NCBI GenBank assembly: GCA_949358305.1
Contig: OX442314.1
Location: 6,327,087 to 6,391,086, forward strand
Length of the DNA: 64,000 bases
Origin: Strigamia acuminata
Taxonomy: Eukaryota; Arthropoda; Chilopoda; Geophilomorpha; Linotaeniidae
Direction: 5' to 3'
Part shown: positions 1 through 13,300 of the stretch, one piece after another
How positions within the stretch are numbered: position 1 is the first letter of the stretch
How the letters are laid out: the number at the start of each line of letters is the position of its first letter
The notes under the pieces: generated by a model
Told to the model about the DNA's origin: nothing
The model's input: the letters and a program-made list of their open reading frames with translations, nothing else
The model's database searches: none
Program-made: the position numbers and the translations under genes

Positions 1-421
1 CGTGGTTTTGCCAGATTGTCGACGACAAAATGACGTTACCCGGGCGGAACCAACTTCAACAAGTTCGGGCAAGATTCTTCCATTCTCTGGGTTAGGCCTT
101 TAGGCCTGACCACGCGGTAGAAATTATTAGTCTTGTTAAAACACATAATTTCTCCGACGGAAAATCGGAATAAAGTGAATTACACTTAATATCTTTGTAA
201 CAGCTTTAAGACAAAACAATAAAATATATATTAGACACTTATAAATTTCAAACGAAATTTATTTTTTACACACAAAACATCTAAAACAAACAAGGATTCT
301 ATCACACCAAAATTTCATTTGAAATTTTATCACTGTAAGCACATTTCCGAATTCTCATAAACACAATACACAATCCAAAATTCATTTGAATTTTGCAGCC
401 TATCTCGGTAGAACCTCCACT
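1..421. other. Unassigned left-edge sequence
   Basis: A GC-richer block (about 1-125) is followed by AT-rich sequence. I see no gene. It adjoins an LTR-like repeat starting at 422 and could be internal sequence of that element, but no polypurine tract or recognisable pol motif is visible. Confidence 0.3.
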
Positions 422-2175
422 TGTGACGATTCTACTTTTGGCTGATTTAATAGCCATTTAAGATAGATAAATAATCGGTTTAAACAAGACGTTGCTAGGA
501 GTAGCAACAACCTAACCGAGATAAGCTTACAGAAGTCTGTGTAAAAATAAGAACTCATGACTGAGCAGAAATAACTTACAGTTTCCTTAGTGTGACATAA
601 CATATTTATTACTAAATATTAATGATAACAAAGATGGGTTCTGACGCGTGTAAACGGGCGGCATCAACTGGTTGAGGATCCGGGCGAAGCCAGAGGGATA
701 CGGCTGACTTGCGGCATCGTCACAAATATCGCTACGGAGACGTATTTGATCCGCAGCATCGAGTATCTAATAATGCGAAGAGTCCTTCGCATAAGTAGGA
801 ATATTCAGCAGAATATTCCATGTTCCAAATGAATAAAAGTAAAGTAATTAGTGGAATACAACAAATGAATTATTGTATAAATATTAATTGGGCGGGGACC
901 GTCACGACAATTGAGAGAACGTCGCGGGAGTTGTTGGGACTCCATCCGCCAGCATGCCTTACGACGACAAGATCTCGTGATCAGGCGCCGAGTATTTAAT
1001 TGTGTGCTTTAACTCGCTATCGGTGGTACCAACCACCAGGTAAACATTTCTATGGACTTACCGGGTTTGAAAGATATTGCCAATACAGGATTACCAATGC
1101 CCGAGTAATTTGTTTAGCACAGTGTTGTTCAACTCCTGTTCACGGGTTACTAACCCGGAGGGTACGATGGGGCGGGGACCGTCACGACGGTCGAGAGAAC
1201 CATCGCGGGAGGATTTGACTCCTCCATCCGCCAGCATGCCTTACGATGACGGGATCAGCAGATCGAGCACCGGGTAAAATATTATTTGGCCACTGCCGTT
1301 GGATTACCATTATCCAGGTAGTTATTTTATCGCAACATCTTTAGATATTACTCACGGGCTACCAACCCGGCGTGTTACCTGTGCATTAGGCCTTTACCGA
1401 CTTTTAACGAGCGGAAGGACCAATCGTAGAAAGACGGGAACCTGCGTGGGTTGTTTACAACAACCATCCTGCAGCGGACTGTGGCCAGTTAGCTGAGGGA
1501 CCTACTTTCATTTAGCAAGGTCGTACTGTATACGACCGTTATATTAAGCCACCGTACGAAGTCCTACTGTCCCGTAGAACAGCTGGCTAACGTTACGGGG
1601 CCATTTCATGCGAATGCATGTCTATTACCGGAGTTAGCCTTCCCGAAATAGCCCTACAACAGCAATAACAAAATAGTAATGAATACTAACTGTGGAGAGC
1701 TGAGGTGGCCTGATGTGTCGATAGAGAATAATGAAATCAAACGATAACAATTCAACTACAGACAATATACAAGTTCAGTTATCAAGCCAGGGGGTTAGTG
1801 GGTGAGAAACTGGAGCTTATATAGTTCTGTAGAACTACTAGATTGGCGACAGCCAATCAGCGTACGAATCGGCGGATTCGTGGGTCACTAGTCCGGACCT
1901 AATATATGACTATGTCCAGATGGGCCCAGTTGGGGTCCGGAAGGGTCCGATTGGTTCCCTTCGACAGGTAAGTAATGTGGATATTGATTCAATAGAACCA
2001 ACTTTGTCAAGTAAATAATACTTAGTTTATATCGAATAAAATAGTTATATTTTATTCACCGTGTCCAAGTAATAATTTATTACGTTTCTAGTTTCATCGA
2101 GTTTGAATTACGCGCGTTTGGTAAACAGCGCCATCTGTTGTGAACATTGATAAATACTGATTTGTAATCATCACA
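422..2175. mobile_element. LTR-like repeat, family 1, long copy
   Basis: This segment matches 34964-36519 over most of its length, including the conserved start TGTGACGATTCTAC and an end in TCACA. The second copy has a clean 4-bp target duplication, which identifies the family as a solo-LTR-like unit. This copy is about 200 bp longer because of an internal tandem duplication (891-1375). The flanks here (CACT before, AATT after) do not match, so it may belong to a larger rearranged element. No coding sequence is visible. Confidence 0.6.
891..1375. repeat. Internal tandem duplication in LTR-like repeat
   Basis: Two units start with GGCGGGGACCGTCACGAC at 891 and 1171. Both include the shared block CATCCGCCAGCATGCCTTACGA. 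The second unit is shorter and diverged. The related copy near 35410 has a single unit, which explains its shorter length. Confidence 0.65.
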
Positions 2176-5100
2176 AATTTCATGAGTACCACAAATTTAT
2201 CAGACTCTGAATAATAAGAGGATAAAACATTCCGCTTGAAATGGTGCTGTTGAAAAATTAAGTCTGTAAAAATATTTAGACTCTGAAAGCTTATGAGTAC
2301 TAGGCTTAACTGTAAACTTTATTTGCAGATCTGACAAGTGATTATAGTAAACAATTAGCTTTTGTGGGCAATTCTGGAACAAAAATCCACGCCTAAACTG
2401 ACAAGTAATTATAGTAAACGTATCATTTCCTGCACGATCCAATTAACTTTTGCGGGCAATTATGGAACAAAAATCCATGCTCAAACTGACAAGTAATTAT
2501 AGTAAACGTTGTTGAATCCAAACGTCTTTTTTATATATCTTAAGTCTCTGGCTTCTTTGAAAGTGTGTTAGTTGATTGGAAATAAAGAGACATGTTGCCA
2601 CTATGAGATTTGTACACTCACTGGGGTTAAACTTTATTGTCTTCAAAAATATATACACAAAACGCTCCTATTGGAGAAACGCTAATCTTATAATTGGCTT
2701 CAGCTGCATTCCTGGAAGGAGAGTTGAAGCCGGGTCAAGTGACAACAAATCTAACCCTATTTTAATAAAAGGTTAATGACACTAAATGTGAAAAGATAAA
2801 ACATGTTAAAAGTGAATACAAAATATTAAATCAAGTTTTACAGAATAATAAAAACGATGGCACATTAAAGGGAATATACACCCAAATCGAAATATATAAA
2901 ATCAGATAAAATGACACTAAAACACTAGAACAATTGAATAAAAATACACAAACACTAAATGCAAGGTTATCAAATCAAATTATAAATTCAACAAACAAAT
3001 AAATGACATTGAAGGGAAATACAAAATAACCAATAAAATAGCATAATTCGGCATGTTAAAGGAAATATAACCCCTTAATAAAATAATATCAAATCAATAT
3101 AAATTTAACAAATAAAGAATGGCACTGAAGGAAACGTGAATTTAGGGTAAAACGCCAGTTTTCACAAACGTATCATTTCCTGCACAGTCCAATTAACTTT
3201 AGTGGGCAATTCGGGAACGAAAATTCACGCCTAAGTATACACTTTCTCAAATGAAATTTTCCAAACAATAGGTTTGTTTGAATAATTAAACACGCATTTT
3301 TAAAACTCAATCACTCTCTTCCACGCCCAGGCTATTAGCCAAGTTAATGAGAAGTGAAGGAATCAATAACCAGCAAACTCAATGTTACTATGGAAAATAA
3401 GAAATTACAGTAAACAAAAAAATTGTTTCTGAACTCAGCACTAGTCTCACGCCTAACAACTGGCTCTTATCACCTTTCCTCAGGCCTGTGCTACAAAAAA
3501 GGTAAATAACTCTTCATCTCTATATCGTAATAAAAAAAAGAGAATACAACTGAAACAGTAACTTGACACGGTCAATTTACACCAACGAGGTGTAAAGTTT
3601 GTTTTTTCAAAATATAAAAATTTCAAAAATAAGGCAGCAAGAAGGTGTACACATGTCTATATTTGCATTTTAGGTTGTTATAATTGCAATTTTAGTAATA
3701 TTAATCCCCGTTGGCCCAAAAATAAAAGTTTATTGATTGGGTCAATATACATTATAACACCATGGTGTTTTATTCGAATACAAAACCATGGTCTTATTTT
3801 CGGGTGAAGACTGCACCATGTTGGGAAATTGACCTGGAATTATGTACACAGTGTAGATTTCTGTGACCAGATACCATGGGGTGAGACGCATGCTCATGTA
3901 ATAATAACACAGAGTTACAGAAGAACTTATCCGTGAAAGTATAACCCACTTTTCTCAGTAGCTCTGGCTGCTATAACAAACATCATCGTTGACACAAGAG
4001 AAACTCGACACAGTCAATTTACACCTTTGAGGTGTAAAGTTTTTTTTCAGGGTGTATATGTACATTTTTTTGAAAATTCTATCAAGCAGTAAATTTACTC
4101 CCAAAGATGTGTCATCACCATTATCGTGGCACTAACTCTTCTGGTTAGCGCTATATCGCAGGATACATCGCTATGTGAATGTATATTTGGTTGGTTAGAA
4201 CAATACAGAGTGAGTCAAAAGTCTGATTCCCTCCAAATATTTCCTGAGCAATTAGCATCTAGGACAACTTTGATAAAGCGATCGTATAGGAAGTTGGGCG
4301 ATAGCAATCCAATGATGTCATCAAATTTGACCTTGAAGGCCATTTTCAAGGTCATTCACTTGCTAACTTCTAGGCCAACCAGGTTAGAGCAAAAAGTCAA
4401 TTACAAAGTTGTAAAGCACCATCAAATTAGTACCATCCAACTTATCTTAGTCATCTTAAGTTAAACGTTTTTATTTTAAAATGAAAACAAATTAGCTGAA
4501 ATAAAGCCTGCCATTGTGACAAAAATGAAATTTCTACTGCAAAAGTACTGAATTTCTTAAATAAATGTATTCAAATGTGCATTATCATGCAAGTACACAA
4601 GAAAAATCACTATCGTTTTTTAAAGCCTCAATAATTTTTTTTTTTACAGGAATAAAAAATTCCATTTTCCTGATTTTTTTTTCTGATTTGTTTCCTGGAC
4701 GCATGGTCCAGCAAGTTACATAAAGCATTAAATCAACTGTTATCGTTACCAATGGACTCCATCATTTGTAGGAAATGTTGTCATAAACCAGTTTCTGAGT
4801 TCTACCGGTATAAAAATTATCACCCAGAAAAAAAATTAATCAATTCTGGGCATAAATTGTCACCCCTGCAGTGTGGACATGCAATTTCACGGCATTTTAT
4901 GCTTAATTTCCACAAAAAAAAATATGGCTTTACAAATTGTAAATGTTCCAAAAGTTAATGTGGAAATGTGAGCTTTACAGTTTTTGTAAAGTTGGTGTAA
5001 AATCGAAGAAAAATTAGACATTTAACATTGAATTTAATCACTTTGTAAATTTCATGTGTAAATTAGAGATTTACATTAAATTTAAGTTTCTTGTAAATGA

Positions 5101-6145
5101 ATTGGAAAGTTAATGTATTAGTTTATCACCAGCTGGCGATATATTTCAAAAATTAAAAACTAAAAAATTTACATTTTTAAATATGGGGTTGGTTCTATCA
5201 ATTTTACTTCACAACTTAATTAGAATATCATTGTTGGAGTTAAATGAAACAAAAAGGTGATACAAATTTGGTAATTTAACATTTGGTTTTAGAATTTGTA
5301 ACAACCAGGACATTGTTGTGAGCTTGTATCATTGCCTTCTGTTGATTTTGTTCACTTTTCTGATTGAGGCTCTGAATCCTCTGCATATCTTATAGATATG
5401 TGAGATTTTTTTTTAAAATTTCATAGGATTTATTTTCATGAAATTTATTTTCATGAGACTTATTTTCAAGGAATAATGAAAATATTTGCATGTTAATATT
5501 TTGAAATAAATTATAATAAATTTACAAGTTTAAAATTGCATACCGTATTTAAAATTATAAACTTAAAAAAAGAATTAAAATTAAATTAAAGTTATTGTTA
5601 AATCTGACAAATTTAAAATTTACAAACTGTAAAGTTATTGTGCGTGTTCATTGTAAAATGTCTTTTTAATTTTGTAAAGTTATTGTTTAAAATAAAAATT
5701 TACACTCTTTGTAAATGTGACTTTACAAAGCCGAAAGTTCAAATTTACATTAACTTTTCAGCAATTAAAAGACGTGTAAAGCTATATTTTTTTCCAGTGT
5801 TCTGCGTCTTGAAACATGAGTAGTGCAGGGCAGCAATTACAGCTTTTGAATGATCTCGTTTCCCACACGCACATGATGTGCGGCACACACACATATGCAA
5901 ACGTACCGTTCAAAAGCTACAATTGCCACCCCCACCCATGTATTTGCAGACACAGACGACCGGTAATCATAAATAACCAAACGTTATATTATTTTTTGAA
6001 TTTAAAACTCTAATTTTGCCATCCTCCAATTTCGGTTACCTAAAATGATTAATTAGTCGCTAAAATTCTACAAAATTGGAGAAGTGAAAAAATCTAAATC
6101 TGAAATTTTAAAAATAAATTAAAATTGATTTTTCTTAAATTGGTT
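2176..6145. other. AT-rich non-coding region with short dispersed repeats
   Basis: No gene is supported here; the small open frames have no recognisable content. A roughly 90-bp unit beginning GACAAGTAATTATAGTAAACG is tandemly repeated at 2333-2510, and part of it recurs near 3168-3230. A short motif, TCAATTTACACC followed by AGGTGTAAAG, occurs near 3570 and 4015. From about 4950 to 5760 the motif TTTGTAAA recurs many times. A 34-bp stretch at 4734-4767 is repeated at 10004-10037. Confidence 0.5.
2333..2510 (+). repeat. Short tandem repeat, about 66-90 bp units
   Basis: Three copies of GACAAGT(A/G)ATTATAGTAAAC occur at about 2333, 2399 and 2487. The first two are followed by related sequence containing GGGCAATT and GGAACAAAAATCCA. 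A diverged partial copy lies at 3168-3230. Confidence 0.6.
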
Positions 6146-6149
6146 ACTT

Positions 6150-7501
6150 TGTGGTGACTCTGAAGTGTTTTTATTTATATTTAAAATAAATTTGTCACCA
6201 CAAAAGAAATTGTATATTTTTATTATTATTTTGGTATGGCACACGCCAAACCAAATTACATAATTAGGAGAGGAGAACTGCCCTAGCATATTCTCACCCC
6301 TATTTGGGGAAAATCCGAAGTGTGCCAGGCCTGCAGCTGCAGGATTGTCACACTTAAATAATTATTTAAGTAATTGTTTAATATGGCACACGCCAAAAGT
6401 GTGACTTGGAAGCGGAAATCCCCCAGGCACACTTTACCCTCTTTGGGCCAAAACATTACATCAGAGTGATGATGATGATGTAATACATCCTGTATTGCAT
6501 CAAAACCAGCACTCTGCGCACATTTTGTGCGCAGGATCAGAGAGTGCATAAAACCCCAAATTTTGGCGGTTTGACTCACTCTTGACACACACACACCAAC
6601 AACAACAACACAAATGATCATTGCTGAGAACTTCAAACACAAGGATTCTAGTGCTGACTGTGTTACAGGTTTTGGTGAGTTGAGATTCTGCTGTTTCCAC
6701 CGTTTTATCGGTGGAACCAGCCACATTTGCGCTCTGACTACGAATCTCGGGTAACGTCCGAGAAAAACCGCTCACCGTCGGCCATCGCTGAGTCTCCTCG
6801 AGACTCGCCATCGCCGATCGAGCAAACCGCTGCTCGTGCACCATCGTGTTAGACTGTAAACCACCGCGAGCTTCCTCCGGAGTTTACAGTTGATCGCCAT
6901 CGAACGAGTAGAGGAAATTTGTGCCCGCTCGTTGCTGATTATTATGAGTCCTGTTGACTTGTTCCGAGACTCATCGTCGTCGTCAACGGCAAACTTCTTG
7001 CCGTGAACCATCGCCGATATCTGCAAGCCACCGCCAGCTTCCTCCGGAGTTTGCAGATAGAAAGCCATCGTTTCAGCGAGAAATAATATTTCTCAGGCGA
7101 ATCCGACTCGCCATTTTTCCAGCGCAACAAACAGCCGTTTGTTGCGCGCCAAATACTTGCGCTCAACGATTAACCGTCGTTGTTAGCGCCTTTTTCCTTT
7201 GTTTCGAGTGAGTCTCGTCGCTCACTGGTCTCATTTCATCTTCTTTCTCTCCAATTACTTTCGATTTTAACCGTTAACTCTCTAATAGTTATTACATTTT
7301 TTAAAATTATCCTGTAATTTTCGATTAAATAAAATACATTTGTCATTTTTATTCAACTCAACCGCTGTTTTCATTACATAAAAATACCCCTAGACACCAT
7401 TTTACAGCCAGCCGAGTGTAAATCATATAAACGGCATCTCAATTGCGAGATATTCACGAACAAGGTAAGTATTTTCGTGAATAAAATCCCGGATCGCAAC
7501 A
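6150..7501 (+). mobile_element. Solo LTR, family 2, copy 1
   Basis: The unit begins TGTGGTGACTCTGAAG and ends ATCGCAACA. It is flanked by the direct repeat ACTT (6146-6149 and 7502-7505), the target-site duplication expected of LTR insertion. A related copy lies at 15881-17041. A TATA-like GCATAAAA (about 6546) and an AATAAA near 7327 suggest plus-strand orientation with U3 then R-U5. No internal retroviral genes are present on either side, so this is a solo LTR left by LTR-LTR recombination. Open frames inside it are spurious. Confidence 0.8.
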
Positions 7502-7505
7502 ACTT

Positions 7506-9067
7506 TAAGGCACCAAAACTTAAATTTTTCAAGCCCTGGCAGTGCTGAGCACCTAAAACTACCCTTTTGGTGTGAGGTTGAAGGTGGTGGCATTTTCACT
7601 GCTTGCCTCACCTAAAAATTTACCAAGAAATGGCCACACAAATGGAATAGCAAAATTTTAATGAACCTGGTCAATAAATTGATCGACCAGGAAAAGCTGC
7701 ATTCAGTAAATTATAATGTATACTGTATATACAAATAATAAATAAATTAATGAGAAAATGATTGTTTTCTAAACATAACAACATAGTTTCTGAGAATCTT
7801 ACTGCTCACATGTGATTAACCAAACAAGCCTGAAGAAACCATTCTACACAATAATTGTAGTTTATTTCCTCAGTGTTCTGTCACTCCCAACAGCGGAAAA
7901 GAATTATAATGTTTAAAACGAGAATTTTACAAAAATGTCATTTTATATTTTCCAAATAGCAGTTCTTGAGACGCAAACTGCTGACATGTAATCAACAAAC
8001 AAGACTGAAGAAACCATTGAAATAGTATTCATTAAACTTAATTGTAATGTTTAAAACGAGACTTTTACAGAGCTGTCATCTTATATTTTCATCTGATGGT
8101 AATAAGCTTTCCATGTTTTGGTTAATGTTGATGTCAGTTTTGCATTGCCGTATGATTAAGTTTTGGTGCGATTCGGGCCACCATTGGTCAGAGCAGTCGC
8201 ATGACCCGAGTGCATAAAACAAGATTTTTCCGGGTTTTGACACAACTTAACAAAAATCCGAGTCAACTAGTTCCGCACCCGTCAGGCCTTATCTGCACAT
8301 AAAGAAAAGAGTGACAGAAGACATACAATTTGGTAAGAGTTATTCAAGCCTGCAGAACTAACTGCAATATCAAAAAATATTACTAAGAGCTTGTTGAGTT
8401 TTGTCCTAACGCGAACATTGAACCCAAAGCCTTTCCCCGACCATCAAAATAACTGTTAAATACTCACTAATATATCCATAGAATACATTGTGATCACTTG
8501 GCCACCCAAGGGTGACCTGCATCACTGATACAGACTGCCCAATGACCCTGAGGTCACCCCTACCCTTAGAGTGTGGACCAACCTAGTGAGGGGATGGAGG
8601 GAGCTGAGTGGAGTAGGAAGAGAAAGAGCGAGAGAGAAAGTTACTCATGGTAGCCAGCGAGGGCAGTCATCCTCTGCACCAGCCTGTATATATTTTTTGG
8701 ATTCGGTCAATAAAAATGACCGATTCAAGAGATCGTAGCCGCAAGGGATATTTGGGCGGACTATTCAAATTCGACCATGGAAAAATCGCAAATTTGAAAA
8801 ATTAGCCGATTGGAATGTTTCAAAGATGTTTCCTGGGTGAAATTTGCCGCTGAATCCACTGGTAATCATAACTTTTTGATTGGGACAAAATTGATTTTTT
8901 TATTTGCAAAAAACAATCTACGATTTAACATTTCAGCCACGGTCTGCAAGAAATGTTGAAAATTTTGCAAAACTGACCGGATTTTTGGATTCCCCCGGTC
9001 TGTTTATGCTTTATCATCAAAATTAAAAATTATATCTTCAGAAGATAAAATTTTAGGGAAAAAAGTA
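7506..9067. other. Non-coding region with a local duplication
   Basis: No gene is recognised. The segment at about 7790-7950 is repeated in shortened, diverged form at about 7975-8100; both contain AAGAAACCATT and AATGTTTAAAACGAGA. The segment at about 8490-8690 resembles, in inverted orientation, the right part of the solo LTR at 13024-13653, sharing a CACTCAGCTCCCTCC-like stretch. Confidence 0.4.
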
Positions 9068-9858
9068 CTCCCTCTGTCCCAAATTATGGTATACATTTCT
9101 CTAAAAAATTCTTGATTATCGTTGGTTTTGTGTATTTCTAAGATATTTTAACTGAATATCCTTCAAAATTAAGTGTGTTTGCTAACCAATGGATTGCATT
9201 ATGGGTAATTAGTTTTATCATTCCATTATTGCTGAGTTGCATCTTCTCAAAATGCACTCAAAATTAAGTGACACCTGTTGTGCTTAAAGTAAAGTGAAAA
9301 TGAATTCGAAAAATGGCTGTTTCCAAAGAAAATGACAAAATAGAATAAATTAACTGATAATCAGCGAAATTGTATACAACAGCTCTAGCTGAAACAAAGC
9401 ATTGTTAGGAATAAGGCACCATTAATGAAATTTGCAGGCAAATTGAAATTACTCCACTAACTATTTCACGAATTCAGCGAGAAGTTAAAAAACAATACAA
9501 TGAAGGACATATTCCTGCCAAAAGATAAACATAACAATGTATTTTTGATATTGCAATGTTGTATGGAGTCAGGGATGATAGCAAAGAATGGCAACAATTA
9601 CAAAATTCACAAATTCAGACCAATAATTACAAGTTATTGTTATGGAGTATTATTTATTGTTATTGTTTACTCTTTATTTTTTATTGTTATTATTTACTCC
9701 ATATTATTTATTGTTTACTTAATTTATTTATAATTTAACTTATTTACATTAATTTTGCATTTTATAATGATAAAAATCAAATAAAACTTGAAATGTATAC
9801 CATAATTTGGGACAAAAATAATAGTAGAAATGTATATCATAATTTGAGACAGAGAGAC
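9068..9858. mobile_element. Degenerate Tc1/mariner-type element
   Basis: The ends are inverted: CTCCCTCTGTCCCAAATTATG at the left and a diverged reverse complement ending GAGACAGAGAGAC at the right. Each is flanked by TA (9066-9067, 9859-9860). A second inverted copy of the terminal motif lies just inside the right end. At about 9412-9485, plus strand, one frame reads as a helix-turn-helix remnant (key stretch INEICRQIEITPLTISRIQ), as in the DNA-binding domain of Tc1-like transposases. No DDE catalytic domain remains. It is a dead internally deleted copy. Confidence 0.65.
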
Positions 9859-10003
9859 TAGCATTTTTCTTGATTTTCGTATTCTGCTGTTATTCAGTTT
9901 CAAATTATTTCAAAATTCCGCATTTATTCATTCCGCGGTAGATCAATTTAGTGAAAATGGGTACTGTGAATTAAAATTCATTCCGCGCTAATTATGAAAC
10001 CCC

Positions 10004-10037
10004 CAACTGTTATCGTTACCAATCGACTCCATCATTT
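10004..10037 (+). repeat. 34-bp direct repeat of 4734-4767
   Basis: The stretch starting CAACTGTTATCGTTACCAAT recurs with one mismatch 5.27 kb upstream. It lies about 350 bp before the first DEG/ENaC copy. No function is apparent. Confidence 0.6.
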
Positions 10038-10387
10038 CCTACACTATATGTAACTACAATCCCCCCCCTTTAAGCGATTCATGTTTGTGTTAACACAAAC
10101 TATACTATAAAAACTTAATTCGAGTTTGTTACTAGACAACCATTAAGTGAAGATGTCTGCAATATTGATAAGACCAGGATGGCCATGATGTATGCGACGA
10201 AACGCAATACAACACTGCCAGACTTTTACAGTTCGCTATAGTGGATGATTTATACAACCAATGTTAAAAAAATAATGGTGATGTTTCGTTTTTCAGTTTG
10301 GCCGTCCCTCTGCATGTTTACTCAAGCAAACAAATACTTTGATCAAACTCATTCAGTAACTCTATGAGTATAAATAGTTCCAAAATA

Positions 10388-13300
10388 ATGGAGAAAGGTA
10401 ATTTGATGTGGAGATACAGAAGAGGGAAAAAACAACTGTGTCTGACAATTCACCGATTAATGAAGGATGATGCCAACAAACCCAACTGCGATATAATTGG
10501 GTTGGAAGATTTCGTCAACAGTAGGAAACATTGTAGCAAACATAACTTCTTTTGGCTGCTTTTATTCACATTCTGCACGTGCATGCTCACATATCAGACA
10601 TACGACAGAATAATGCATTACTTCAGTTATCCTACAGCTGTCGACGTAACGAGTAGATCAGAAAATGTTACTTTACCAGACTTAACGGTCTGTAGTTCAG
10701 ATACAAAGAAAATGTATAGGCTATTGGAAGAAACTCGTATAGCAAATAAAGAAACATCAGTATCCATTTCATGCCGTGACATGCTTGAAAAACTAATGAC
10801 AATTAAAAACCCAACTTACGATATGGATACACTTTGGAAAGCAACTAACAATACTGATGACATCAACAGTGAAAAAATTAAAGTAAAAATTAAAATTAAA
10901 AAAGCAATAAAGAAATTCAGTTAAAAATCACAATTTAAACTATTTGCATAGGGATATTCAAATACTACTGTTGTTCGAACGGAAATTGACAGTGTATTAG
11001 GAATATGCACAGCATTTCGATTTGGTAACTACAAACAAGCATTTATCACTAGCTACATTGTTACACTAATATTATTCATTGGTATAGCTAAAGCTTCTAG
11101 CAAATCATTTGCCAGAAAGTTACTGACAGTAAATTTAAAAAAAAATTATGACTCGATATGCAATATGCCTAAATATTGGGTAATTTAATTCAATTACAAT
11201 AGCAATTGCTACATTAATTTTTTCCTCTTTGCCCTTAGATTTACCTGACATTCAATAATGTTGGAAATCACGTTATTCTATCAGGGATGTATCCTGGTTC
11301 AACAATTAAAATAAATTTTAGTTGTAACAAAGTAAAGTTTTACCTAATGATTTGAAATTCGTGGGGAACACCTTTTAATGTTTTCAATTGTAGTTCATAT
11401 TGCAAAATTCACCGATCAGTTCTTGCTCTAACGAAGACGAATACAGAGAATGCTATCAGAATTGTTTACTTAACAAATTTAAAAAACTAAAATGCAGGTA
11501 AGAACATGTGGTGAAAATGCTTCTTGTTTGGTGTCACAATTAAACAGCTAATTAAATATATTCTATACAAGATTTCCGTTCATGAAGTTAGATTTGCCAC
11601 TTTGCAAATCAACAAATGATACATATAAGATGTATTATCGTGTTTATAACTTGGTTAGATTAACAGAACCAATTGCTCATTGCGGATGTCAACGTCCTTG
11701 TCAACATATAACTTTCACACCACATACTGATTTCGGCAAAGCTAATAATAATAAAACGATAAGTTTATCATTAGCAATAACTAATGAGAAAGTCACTATT
11801 TATGAAGAACGGTACACTTACGACGTTATTGCCTTACTATCAGATTTAGGAGGCAATCTGGGCCTGTTTCTTGGACTATCCGTAATCTCATTACCTGACA
11901 TCATTTGGTATTTCTATTATGTTGCATCAAACATTCACCGAAAAAGATCCGTCAATAAGATTAGGCGTCTGTATGAAACGTGCAAAAAAAAAGTTGATGA
12001 GACTGAAGAGCAAACCAAAATATACACAGTCTTAGAAAAGTTGAAGTTAATTTTCGTGTTGGTTGTTGCAGGATTTACTTTGTATTGCGTGCACATTCGT
12101 GTTAATTACTACCTTGATGAACCGGGCACAACAATCGTTAGAATAAGTGAACGACGTTACAACGACCTTCCTTCTGTCACAGTTTGTGGTGAAAAAATTA
12201 ATGAAGAAATGCGCAAAGCCCGATTGCACTTACTTAAACAACCCAATAAAACTTGTGGCAACATATCACCCTGGCAATTGTTCAACAATAAATCGTCATT
12301 GCAAAACATCTGGGAATTGCTTAGTATCGATCTACTGTCTGCTGTTACCTATAATGAGAATGATGTAATATAACAAGTCATATTCCTCAAACAAAAACTA
12401 AACAATAAAAGTTTTATGTTTACAGATACCATCAACTAATTTTATTTCACTTCCATTTGGTAATTGTTCACAAATAAGGAATGGTAATTTGTAAAATTAA
12501 TTTCTGATTTTAGTTAATTAATAGTTGTGTTCAAAGTCTACTTTTGAATTCTGGAATTTTTCAATGTTCCTATTTTTTTCAAAAATAATTGAACTGTAAA
12601 AATTGCTTTCCTGCAAAAGAATTTGAAAATTAATTCTGACCTTTTCGCTGTATTACAGATAAAACAAACCCCAAAACCACTAGGCTTGTCATTTTCTTCA
12701 GTAGATATCCAACTCCTTCAGAAGCTTGTGGTTCGCATCTAAAGGTGTGTAAAAAAATATTTTAACTCAAAATCACCTGAAATTTTGCACCCAAAACAAA
12801 ATGTGTTAAATTGACAGTCTCGGTGTCTTTTTAAGCAGCATTCTTAAATACAGTAAGATAACGAGAAAGTCTATTTATTCAAGCACAAAGACCCAATAAA
12901 AGTTCTTAGGATAATCAAAAGCTGAAAAATGTTATAAAAACGGTTCGTGTTTGGTTCTGACACACACGTAATCTTAATTGTGAATAGAACAATATAAAAA
13001 ATATTTTTTTTGCACGTACAGTATGTGACTGGGTATGGTCTTACCCGCCATGGTATGGGGATTTACCACAACGGGAGGGACGCACCCTTCACGTAAGAAC
13101 AAGACAGGGACGCAGATTGTTGGGTTATGGCCTTTAATCGTTGTTTAGGGGTTCGGTCACCTATCTCACTGTGCGGTAGTGCCGTTTGGCGCGCTACACG
13201 GGTGGTCGACCCATCACACACGGAACCTAAGTCCCATGAGTGACGTGGTCGATCGCGTCAGACAAACATTCTGTCGTACTTACCTGTACGACCCATGTAG

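Noticed and set aside
6283..7211. Cluster of open frames of 70-150 codons
   Set aside because: They lie inside the solo LTR and are not conserved in its second copy at 15881-17041.
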